DNA from: Tridacna crocea
Lineage: Eukaryota; Mollusca; Bivalvia; Cardiida; Cardiidae
Direction: 5' to 3'
Assembly: GCA_943736015.1 (NCBI GenBank)
Contig: OX031057.1
Span: 57,060,001 to 57,124,000 of the forward strand
Length of the DNA: 64,000 bases
Shown here piece after piece: positions 23,801 to 36,360 of this stretch (position 1 is the stretch's first letter; each line of letters starts with the position of its first letter). A program made the translations under genes and the position numbers. The notes under the pieces were generated by a model, which worked only from the letters and a program-made list of their open reading frames with translations, ran no database searches and was not told where the DNA came from.

Positions 23801-26800
23801 AATTTTTTTAATCTATAATGAGACTAAGAATATTATTGCAGTAAATTTTCTGTATGTAAAATACTACTTAAAATAATTTAGATAGCTGAAGAGGGTCTTA
23901 AGTAAAAATTTCTTAAAATTTTGTCTATGACACAGGTTTTGTGCGTCATGGAAAACCCTGATTTAAGTGCTTGAACATTGAACATTTCGAAAGCTTTGAT
24001 AGATGACAGAATATATATGTGTTATACCTAGATTTGTCTTCAAAAGAGGAGAAAATATTATTAGGAAAGAAAAAATATGAAATAATGTTAAAATTAGAGA
24101 TTAACATCAAAAGACCACCAAATTAAACATCATCAGGGCCCGCATTCACCAACCATTCTTGAGAATATTCTTACTTTTATTCTCCAAGGTTTTCTAAAGT
24201 TGTAAGTAACACAACTTCTGATTGGTTAAACGATTCAGATTAGCCAATCGGAAGTTGCGTTACTCACAAATGTAAAAAAATTTGGTTTACAAATGGTTGG
24301 TGAATATGGGCCCAGTTTTATGGACAAAAAATAAAAGGGACGAAAATCTATTATTCATATCATCAGACCAAATTTTTCAGGGAACTCTAGCAGGAATGGT
24401 GAGAAACAAGCATGACAGACATGTACAGATTGCCGGAAGTGCAACACTTTTCCATATTGTGAATGGCCAAAATAAATATAGGCTTACTCAGTCTCTGAAA
24501 AGGTAAAGAATAATAAATGTTTAGTTTTTTTGCAGGCGAAAGATCAAAATTTCAAATGAACATCATCGGTGGTTTTTTCATGAGTAGCAAAGCCAAAGTG
24601 AAAACATTACTGATAATGTTCACTTGATGACATAAATTGTAATAAATTTCCATCTTTCACTGAAAAAGAAAAGTATCTGTTTGTTTCATGCTTCTCACCT
24701 CTTTTGTTGGACTTTAACCCATTACCACAGAATCCCTACTTTTGTTGGACTTCAACTCATTACCACACAATCCCTACTTTTGTTGGACTTTAACCCATTA
24801 CCACACAATCCCTACTTTTGACACCCCGGAGAAAGAAGCTTTAGAAAACATTGTGGGAAAAGGAGAAAATGCTGGTAACCTGCATTTTCTCCTTTTCCCA
24901 CAATGTTTTCTACTCTTCACGAAACAAATTTCAAATTTTCAGTCACTTTTATTTTGTCATCTGCAAATGCTTTGGATATGGACAAGTCTAAAAAATTGGC
25001 ATTTGGTAATGAGTTAATCAAAATGTTGTATAGCTGTTTTTGTCATTCCTAGTTGCGCACCTCCTCCTATATTGTAAAGTATAATTACAGTGTTACATAA
25101 AGGGAGAGAAATGTTGGGTAGATGCATGTAAATTACATCATATGTGTCTGATTAACTCTTTACCACACAATCCCGACTTTTAACGACCCTGAAAAAGAAC
25201 GCCTTTGAAAACAATGTGGAAAAAGGAGAAAATGCTGGTAACCAGCATTTTCTCCTTTTCCCACAATGTTTTCTATCCTTTGCAAATAAAATTTGAATTT
25301 TTAATTCACATTTATTTTGTCATCTGCAAATGCTTTCAATTTGAACTAGTCCAAAATTTTGTCATTTGGTAAAGAGATAATGGCTGCAATACGTACCCAG
25401 ATTACCAGTGCGTGAAAAACTACTTTTTTGCCTTCACTTAAAGAGTTAAAGAAATAATAAGGGTTACTTAATGTTACTGGTACCAAATGAGAAAATTTTG
25501 TATGCATGAAAATTGAAGATATTTACAGAGCACAGTTATTATGTTGCTCAAACTTTGGAAATTGTTTTGAAATGGCAGAAAACACTGAAAAAAATGAGGA
25601 AAATGCTGGTTTACCAGCATTTTTTTTTACCTTTTTCCACACTGTTTTTAAAGCTGTATTCATAAGGGTGGTTATAACTTGAGATTGTTTGGTTAAGGAT
25701 CAATGTACAACATGTTATACCTCTACAGTAGACAGCTTTCAAAAAAAAAGAAAAATGGAGCGCAGTTTGCTTTCTGTTTAAACTTGTTTCTACTCTTTTT
25801 GCAACAGCGCTTACAATTATTTTTCAATTCATATCTGTCTTTTAGGAGAGTTCTGCTGTCTCTGCTGGATGCAATGGAGAGACATTCATTAGAATACACG
25901 GTAAATAAAGTCTGTTTGATATGACTTGTACTTGTAAATAGTATAGTTTGTTGTGTACTAAATTTTTTAAATGTTTTTGAAAATACGGGTACTTGTGTAC
26001 AGAAGAAAATAGACCAATAAAAAGTGATGTTAGTCTAACTTAATAATTTTTTATTTTCAAAATTTGCAAAACTTGTTTAACTCTTTACCACACGAGAAAA
26101 TTTTGGACTGGTCCAAATTGAAAGCATTTGCAGATGACAATATAAAGGTGACTGAAAAATAGAAATTTGTTCTGGGAAGGGTAGAAAACACTGTGGGAAA
26201 AGGAGAAAATGCTGGTTACCAGCATTTTCTCCTTTTCCCCCAGTGTTTTCAAAAGGCTTCTTTCTCAGGGGTGTCAAAAATAGGGATTGTGTGGTAATGG
26301 GTTAAACCTTTAGCAAACAACAAAATTTTGGACTTGTTCAAATTGAAAGCATTTGCAAACGACAAAGTAAATGTGAATCAAAAATTTGAACTTTGACTTT
26401 GGAAGGGCTGAAAACATTGTGGAAAAAGGAGAAAATGCTGGTTACCAGCATTTTCTCCTTTTCCCATAATGTTTTCAAAAGCTTTCCTGTTCAAGGTTGT
26501 TAAAACTCGGGATTGTGTGGTAAAGAGTTAAACCACAGGCCTCTGAATCCCCATTGGTCTATCAAGGGATGATGAAATGTTCATTTTACCCCCCACCCCC
26601 TTTAAGATATGATTTTTGAAGGAAAATGGATAAATGAGCCTAGTTACATGCACATTTCAATGATTTTTCTTCTTTTGATAGCAAATTCACATGAGTTATC
26701 ATTTGCTGCTTCATAATAAACTGTGTGACACCAGCGCATGGTGATATTGAAAATGTGGAAGCTTTTTAATTTTTTTGAGATGAGAGCTATTGCTTGATAG

Positions 26801-29800
26801 CAAGGTTGGTTTGGAACTTTCGTGGGTCAGGGTACAGAAGAAAGATGATTTTTTAACCTATCTGCACAGTTAACTAGGTTTATTTTTCTGTTCCTGTTTA
26901 ATGTTAACTCTGAAAAAGGACAGGAGTCAAATTGTTTTCCAATTTTGTTGCACACCTTGTCTTACTATAAACAATGTAGAGGGAGTTCCTAATGTGCTAT
27001 TTATAGAAACAGTATTAATAAAAAAATTGAATATAGATTCTGTGATATACAGGTGATGCACCAATGTGCTTTCAGTGTTCAATGATGGATCAAGGACAGT
27101 TTTATTGTTCCATGATGGAACAATAGAGCTTCAAAGGCCTGTTTTCAAACACAAGGTTTTTTCTCTTTAACTCATTACCACACAATCCCTACTTTTGATG
27201 TCCCTGAAAAAGAAGCCTTTTGAAAACTTTGTGGAAAAAGGAGAAAATGCTGGTAACCAGCATTTTGTTCTTTTCCCACAGTGTTTAATACCCTACCCGG
27301 AACAAATTTCAATTTTTCAGTCACCTTTATTTTGTCGTCTGCAAATGCTTTCCATTTGGACCAGTCTAAAATTTTCTTGTGTGGTAAAGAGTGAAGTATT
27401 TTTGCAAAACTAAACCTCATTGCTGTATTTTCTAAGCCCTTTTTGTCTGGATTGCTGAAACTCTGGATTGCTTGTAAAAGTGTTCAAAAGTTTCGTATTT
27501 TGTCTTTGTTTAATTTTTTACCACACAGGTCTGAGCTTTAACTACTCTATAGGCTTTTGAAAACACTCTGGTAAAAGGAGAAAATGCTGTTTACTGAAAT
27601 TTTTTTTTTAACCATTTGAAAAATAATTCCTGCAATTATGAGCCACAGTTAAGGTATTGTCTGCAAATGCTTTGAATATAGGAAAGTCCAACTTTTGTAT
27701 GGTAACGGTTTTAAAGAGGATACCGCTGTCCTTAAACTGGAAAACTCTGTAAAATCTTTATACACTACATTATTTTGAATTAATTTTTTGATCTATTTGC
27801 AGATGATAAGAAATGGCTGTCTCACATTCAGTATCTTTCAGTTGCCAGTTGATGTGGTAAATAATTTTATTGTTTCTGATGTCACTTTTGGCAACAAGTC
27901 TTAATATCTAGAAACTGTTAGTCCAAGAGAAGCCATCTGATTGGTTGTATAAGAATGTCTTTACTAATTAGTTTGATACCTTGGAGCAGGTGTCTACTTC
28001 GGGATTTTTCATTGGCCCACACATTTGGTGCAAGTACTGGTGTAGTTCCCAGTAATCAGAATTGAGAAAGATTAGTTTAAGTTGTTAAGAACTTGTTTCT
28101 CAATCGATGTAAAATAAATATGTTTAAACTAAACTAATTAGATGACTACTCTTAGAATGTAGAAAAGTTGCATTTAGAAGGCTTGGTCAGCACTGTCCAG
28201 TGTGACTTACGATCTCTAATTTTACATAGGATGGGATGCTCGTATTTGCTCGTATTTGCTATTTGATCTTTAAACAAATACAATTTTTCAAAAGAACCCA
28301 GATTTGATGACTTTTGGAAACATTGTAGGGAAAAAAGAGCCTTTGCAGGTATTAGCTATTTATAATGTAGAAAAAAACCTTACAGCTGATGGTATACAGT
28401 ATTATAGCACTTACGGTTCTTTCTTCAATATTGAGGTGAAGCCATGCTGTGAGAAAATTAATTAATGCATTTGCCAAAATATTCTAGCCAGGTTAGCCTG
28501 CAATGTTTCCATTGGTTGATGTGCATTGAAAGTTTTCTTTTTATGAATTTTCTGCATGTCCAGTGATCATTCTACCCCATGAATCAGACGGCTTTTTGTT
28601 ATAAACAGATTATATGGTTTTATTGTGATGCTGTGACATGCTTGGTATAATGTATCACAGAGATATATTAACCCTTTACCACACAATCCCTAATTTTAAC
28701 GTCCCTGAAGAAAAAGGCTTTTGAAAACATTGTAGGTAAGAGAGAAAACGTGGGTATCCAGCATTTTCTCTTTTTCCCACAATGTTTTCTAATCTATAGA
28801 GGACAAATTTTGTCATTTTGGCCACTTTAAATTTACACTCTGCAAATGCTTTTAACTACAACAAGTCTAAAATTTCATGGTGTGGTTAAGGGTTAAACCT
28901 CCTTTTGAAAGAGGGCAACTCAAGAATATTGATCAGTAACTGCCAATATAGTTATTCAGCCCCTTATTGGCCTCTTATTCTTTTTGAGCTCAAAGACTTT
29001 CATTTGATATATTTGCTATTAAGTTTTAAACTGTCTTGGACAAAAGCAATTTGCATAATTTCCTATTCATATACACTTTTTCAGCTCTTTTGTTATGATC
29101 GTCTTGTGACTGTTATCCTACAAATGTTGCAATCTTACAACCATGATGAGTTCTTGATGAGAATTGGCATTGATCTTCTAAACTGTTTAGCCTGTCAAGT
29201 AGAAAGTGATAGAAAAAGGGCACTTGGAGCCCTAGGAACAGTAGAGGTAACAGATAATCCTTTACAAGATGACATAATGTTAAACATGCTAAATTCGAAG
29301 GAATTGCACAAAATAATTTATATGTGGCACAGTTCATATTTGTCTTTAAGGGATAGAAAATATTGTTGGAAATGGAGAAAATGCTGATAATCAGCATTTT
29401 CTCCACTTCCAACAACATTTTCAAAGTCTCTATCCTCGGGATTATCACTATATGGGACTATTTGGTAGGAGGTTAAGCACCAATATGTTATTAGTAATAT
29501 TGCGGGTAGAAATTGGACCAATTCATTGTCATGATATCTAACATCTTTTGTGAATGGTTTAGGTCAAGTTTTGATTGTACAAAATGTGCAGTTTAATCTT
29601 TGATTTACAAATTGGGAAATTAGTAGCAAGAGATGCTCCTGACCTGTTGTAGTGTATTGAAGGGGGTTCTTGTAGTGTATTGAAGAAATTATAAAAATAT
29701 TCTCATAGCCATGTCACTATTTGTCTTGTCCTAGTCTTCTCGCGAAAAGTTTGACAATTATTAATATCTCTGTTATCACAAGAGATGTCTTTTTCAAACT

Positions 29801-32800
29801 TGAGATATCTGTTATTTATCGAAAGAGAAACCCAAACAATGATAGTTAGTTAATGGATGATGAACATATCATCTCTGTAGGAAAAGGAGCACTGATGTAA
29901 GATTTGCATGTTGTGTGTGTGAAGTGCAGGGGCGAGGGGGGGGGATTTACTTTATTGGTATTTGATGTTCATGCTTATTTACAGAATGCATGAGTTTTGT
30001 TTTATTTTGATATCCTAACAAACAATGTTTGTATTATAGGTGATGTGCTCTATCATATCAAGAAAACTTGAGTCTCAGATTTGTGATATAACTTTACAGA
30101 ATTGTTGGAGCACTTTATGGAATATAACAGGTAAATATTTTATCAATTAAGAGGTAACTGATGAATGTATGAATCCACAGATTTTTAATAGCTTTGTTAC
30201 ATAATTTGGCATTGTTAAACAAACATAATTTTTTATGCTCCCCGAAGGGCGAGCATATAGTCGCGGCTTCGTCTGTCCGTCCGTCCGAAGCCATTTCTCC
30301 ACAACCCCTGGACCAAATTGGATAAAACTTCATATATGAACTCCTTAGGGTGAGGTGCCGACGTATCTTTCCTGGTTTTTCCATTTGACCCCGTGTCATG
30401 GAAAAAGGGGGCTTAATGCAAAATTGCATTTTTTACTAATATCTCATTCAGTTCTTGTCAAAATTTCATGAAACTTCATGGTTATATTGTTTATGAAAAG
30501 ATTCAGCATGTGTACTTGCTATTTTTAATCTAGGCGTTTTTTAAGTTGACGTTCTGTCACAGAAAAAGGGGGTTTCTTGCAAAATTCCAATTTTTACTAA
30601 GGTCTCATTCAGTTTTGGTCAAAATTTCGTTAAACTTCATGGTTATATTGTTTTTTCAAAGTTTCACCATATGCTCTTTGTTTCTTTATCTATGTGTTTT
30701 TCAATTTGACCCTCTGTCATGGAAAAAGGGGGTTTCTTGTAAAATGCCAAGGAAAAAGGAGCCTTAATGCAAAATTGCAATTTTTACTAATATCTCATTC
30801 AGTTTTGGTCAAAATTTCGTGAAACTTCATGGTTATATCTTGTTTTACAAGTTTCAACACGTGCCCTTGTTATTTTCAATCTATGAATTATTAATGTGCA
30901 AATACCTCTTTCCTGGTTTCTCAATTTGAGGCTGCATCACGGAAAAAGGGGACTTCATGGAAAAAATTGTTTTTGACTTATATCTCCTACATCTGTGCTC
31001 AAAACTTTGTGAAATTTCAAATCTGAACTTGTTGGAACGATGCCCAGTTACCTCTCTTTCGGTTTCTCAATTTCAGGCAGCATCATGGAAAAGGGGGGCT
31101 TCATGTAAAAAATCGTGTTATGTAATATTTACTACATGACTGCTCAAAATTTTATGAAATTTCGAATTTTTAATTATTATTAAAAAATGCCACAAATCAC
31201 ACACCAGTTGTATTTATTTCAATGATGCAATATTGCCTTATGGGAAAAGAGGGCTTAAAGGGGGCTTAGTGGGCTTATTGTCCTCTACATGTTTGTGTTG
31301 GCTATCTCTAAGATAGTAATTGTCTTTTCACTTCAATTTTTGGGGATCATGAACAGGTCCTTTTAGGATAAAAGAAGTAAATTTATACCAATTTCATATA
31401 TTTTATGACAAGCACTTGTTCGGGGAGCATAACCCGTCTCTGACGGCTCTTGTCTTGTACTTTTTCTTTCATATCAGGGTTCGAAATTCCCATATATTTA
31501 CTCGCAAAATGCAAGCCAGAATTGGAAAATGCGAGTTGAAATTTCAAGCACTTGCAAAAAAATGCGAGTGCAAATTATTGAAGAACAGTTACCAAATGTA
31601 CTAAATTTTATATGTGAATACAAAAAAAGGGTAATTCTTTTTGTTCTGAATAAACATCGGTCATATCGCACTGAGAACACCCTTCGACGGATGTCGATAA
31701 TTTTACATGTCGCCATTGAAGCCCCCAAGTTGTTACCCGAGTTTCGTGAGGCAAGTGCGTTCGTCTGCACTCACAGCCGATACTGAGGTTTTGCGTTTTT
31801 TATGCAGAAAAAACGGTAGGTGAATTCAATCTCCGATTTGAAACAAAATCATTTGTCTATCTTTCATGAAAAGATAAATTATTACGCGCTACTAGCAACG
31901 AGAAGCAAGTCGGACGTGGTGGACTCGCTAAACCAGTTACCGGACACGCAGATATTCGGATGTTTTTCACGTCCGTTTTTCATTTACAAAATCGTCCACC
32001 AGTGTAAGTTTTGTAGAAATTTAACCTCGCATTAGAACAGAAATTCAACTGAAATTGAATTGATTGTTAAATGAGGGTTTTAATGTCAATTAACGTTCCT
32101 TTTGTGTGGTTGTTGTCTCGGGTTGACAGGTTACGTAATAGAATAGAATTGAACAGTTTATACCGGCCATTCATTCTTTACAAGTGGTAGGCAAGCTGAG
32201 CTTCAAAAACAAAAATGCGAGTCCAGTTTTAATTTTGCAAGTGGAAATAAAAGCTACTTGCTAAAATTTGCAAGTGGATAAAAAAATGAAATTCGAACCC
32301 TGCATATGTTTAATTTTCATTGATCTACCTTGTTTTTGCGGAATTTTCAGGATATTTGCATATGATGATGTCACCATTGCCAGGAGTAAATAAACAAGAT
32401 GGCAAGGAAGCATCCTTTGTCTTGCTCGCGAATTCCCTTGTCGGATGGATGTGACACATTTTGTATTTGAGTCATTCTCTATAAATAGGGGTTTAATGCA
32501 TTTGCAAACAGTATTGACTCAGATAAGGCTCTGAAATCCATGCAGGCTGACCTGAGTCAAAGCTTCCTGCTATTTGTTAATCCTTTCCCAAACGACAAAC
32601 TTTTGGACTAGACCAAATTGAAAGCACTTGCAGACGACAATTCAGCTCTTGCTGAAAAGATGATTTCTGTCTATGATAAGGTAGAAAACATCATGGGAAA
32701 AGGAGAAAATGCTGGTTACCAGCATTTTCTCCTTTTCCCACAATGTTTTTAAAAGGCTACTATTTTAGACCTGTAGAAACCAGGGATTGTTTGGAAAAGG

Positions 32801-35800
32801 GTAAATTGTATGCATGTTCAAAGCCTGTTCTACCTTATGGCTGAGTTAGTTGATGGATAAAATCGGTTTATGGATTCTTAGGTACACACGCTTGGTATGA
32901 TGGATCATAGAGATGTATTAAACCCCCTTTTGCAAGAGCATGGTTTATATCGTTTTTGTAACTGTTGCTTCGAAAATACATGTTCTGGTTATTTAACGTT
33001 ACTATCTTGCTATGCTCTTAACCCTTTCCCAAAATGGCAAATTTTTCAAAGCATTTTGCAGTGGCTAAAAAGATTATTTTTTTTAAATGATAGGGTAGAA
33101 AAGATTGTGGGAAAAGGAGAAAATGCTGATTACCAGCATTTTCTCCTTTTCCCACAATGTTTACAAAAGGCTTTTATTCCTCACCCGTAAAAACCAGGGA
33201 TTGTTTGGGAAAGGGTTTATAATGACATACAACTCTGAAGTTGTATTGGGGGCCATTTGGCCATTCATATTTTGACATTTTAACAAGTGTGCATTTCCAG
33301 TAATTTCTTCTTTTTCAAGAATTTTAGGTTATTTGTACCAATTTGAAAGTTGCCAGCTTTAGATGTTTTGAATTTGGAGGGTTATAAAATTCATCATTTC
33401 AGTAAAAGTTTAATGCCTTGCACAATGAAGTCCTCCATGTGTATTTCATTTCAGATGAAACAGATGAAAATTGTGAAAAGTTTATGAGACAGAGGGGAAT
33501 GTTTCTCTTCCTTGATTGTTTTAGAGTAAGTGCTCCTCTTAAACCAATTTTGTATTAACAAGGTTTTGATAATAACTGTGAAATTTTAATCAGACAACAA
33601 ATGAATGAATACTTAGTACAATGTTAATCAAGTTCTAGTTTAAGCCATTTCATGATAAAGCAAAGCCTGTGTAGATCAGAGATTATGTACAAGCTTTTTT
33701 TTATTAGTCACTTTTGGTTTGTAAAAAACTTGTTTTTTCGAAGATTGATGAAAGTCAACATTCATAAGAGAGATTCAGCTACTTGCTGGTTATGACAGCA
33801 TTGCACTTGTAGTTTGTAATACATACCACATACTACAGATTTTTATAGATAAAATAAATGCTCTATTGTAAGCATATATTTTCCCCATTCTTACGATGTT
33901 TTGATGACTGATCAGAAAAAAAACTTTTGAAAACATGGGAAGAGGAGAAAATGCTGTAAACCAGCATTTCCTCCTTTTTCCAAAATGTTTTAAAGATCTA
34001 AAGACATAAATTATCTTAGGATCTGCATGTATTTTGACCCCTGCAAGTGCTTAGAATTTGATCAATTTCGTTATTTGGTAAATAGTGAAAGGAAAGAAGC
34101 TTTTAACATATAAGAAATGATTTCTTAACTACGGCACCAGTCAAAAAGAAGGTGTGAATCATGTTGTGATGTTTTTTATCCTTTCCATCTTACAGAGGTT
34201 TCCTGAGAAAGATGAATTATTGAGAAATATGATGGGATTAATGGTAAAGCTTTCATTACTACTGTATGTGTAACTCATTGGTAACCAGCATGTTTCCCTT
34301 TTTTGACATTTTCAAAGTCATGTAATGATCATTAATTTTGACAGTTGAATTAACAGGAAATCATATCTCAGTCGGCAATTTTTGTAAATAACTTAACAAT
34401 TATGATTATTGAGCAATGACAGCACTATTTGATTATCTTTGTTTTGTTTAAAATTTAAAAAGATTGTACTTGCTGTATTTCCTTGAAAACAAGAGTAGTT
34501 ATGTGTTACGATTATCTTTTCAATTTGTTTTCCAGGGAAATATTGCAGAGGTACATGATCTCCGCCCAGATCTTATGAATGAAGAATATGTGACAGTATT
34601 TGCGTAAGTATTATGATTGCTTAAGTACTAGGTTCTTCAAGTATACCTCATGATACTGAGTTTAAACAAGTACATACTGCAAGTTTATGAAAAAGTTTCA
34701 AGAGTTTTCAACTCAAAGAAAAAAATATTAAAAAAAGGTTTTGAATATTAGAAAAGTTTTTGTGCATTCTAATTCTGTACCAAAAGACCTATTTATGGAC
34801 TGGTTCAAATTGAAAGTTTTTGGTATTTCAGATGTGTCTCAAATGTTAGAATTTGAAACTATAAACTTTTAGAGAGGTCCAACCTGAAAGTGTTTATAGT
34901 GGACATATCACATGTCTGTGAAAGGGTAGAAATCCATACGAGAAAAGGAGAAAATCAGGTTAACCAGCATCCTCTCATCTTTATTTCCCTGAAAATTGAG
35001 CATATAGTCACCGCATTGTCTGCCCATCCATCCGTCTGTCCAAAGGCATTTCTCCACAACTCCAGGACCAAATCGGATGAAACTTCAATATTAACTATAT
35101 AGGATATTACACCACTGTTCTTTTTCCCAGTTTTCCAATTTTACACTGTGTCATGGAAATAGGGGGTTTATTGTAAATTTCTGCTGTGACCACCTATTTA
35201 CTGAGAGCCTTCACTTTCCTAAAAAGAGACCTGGTCGGAGAGCATAATCCGTCTACAACGGCTCTTGTTTGTACAAGGTTGTCAAAAAGCTATATCCTTT
35301 GGTGTTCTATAACTTTGGATGGAATGGTTAAGACTTAACAGTAGTAAATATAGAAAAATAATACTTTACAGAGATTTTCTGGAATCTGACAAAGATGGCA
35401 TAGAGGTTAGTTACAATGCAGCTGGAGTGTTTGCTCATATGTTGTCGGATGGTGAGGCAAGATGGACTGTGACAACTCCCACGCGTGAAAACGTAATGGA
35501 AAGAATGGACCGTGCTATACAGCGCTGGCCACTCAACAGTTCACGAACTATAAACTACAGGTATTCTGGCTTTGTTTTTTTACTTTCAAAATGAAGGTTG
35601 GAATGGATTATACATGAATCAGGGTCCATTTGTCTACCATCATACCATGGGTACTTGTGCCTAGCAGTTTTCGTTACAATTTGTCAAATATTGCAAGAGC
35701 TGGAGCCCTTTGATTATTTTTTTCACTTTTGAGAGTGTTACGGCAGATCACTCCTTCCTTAACCTACTATCAGTCAACAAAATTATAGGCCTTTTCATAC

Positions 35801-36329
35801 TGAAACTATTGCAGACAGCCAAATAGGCAAGTCTGAAATTTTGCTTTCTGAGTTTATATGTTGCTGATATTATGACATCTATCATTGAAAGGCTAGAATA
35901 AATTGTGTAAAAGGTATAATTCAATGCCAGATACCAGTATTTTCTCTTCTTTCTAATAAGTTTTCAGAGGCCGTCCCTTTCAGGTTTGTAAGATTAAAGG
36001 ATTCTTAATTAATTACCTACCAACGATATTTAGGCTTGTCCAAATCAAAAGCATTTCCAGACACAAAAATGAAAGTGACTGAAAATTGGAATTTTGTTTT
36101 GTGAAGGGTAGAAAACGTGGTGGGAAAAGGAGAAAATGCTGGTTACCATCATTTCCGCCTTTTCCCACAGTCTTTTCTAAAGGCTTCTTTCTCAGGGTCG
36201 TCAAAAGTAGGGATTGTGTGGTGATGGGTTAAGTAAAGGAAATAATACAATAGTTTCCATTTTAAAAAAAGAGTAGTAATGGAAATATATGAGCCATGCT
36301 CTTTGAAAACAGGGGTTAATGCATCTGGA

Positions 36330-36360
<31 letters not shown>

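Noticed and set aside
28905-29387. 160-codon frame around exon 8
   Set aside because: Only 29085-29246 is exon; the remainder is intron and MITE sequence, shown by family alignment and splice sites.
30229-31453. GTCCGTCCGTCC tracts as simple microsatellites
   Set aside because: The tract always occupies the same place behind a 5' hairpin in five families, so it is a part of the elements.
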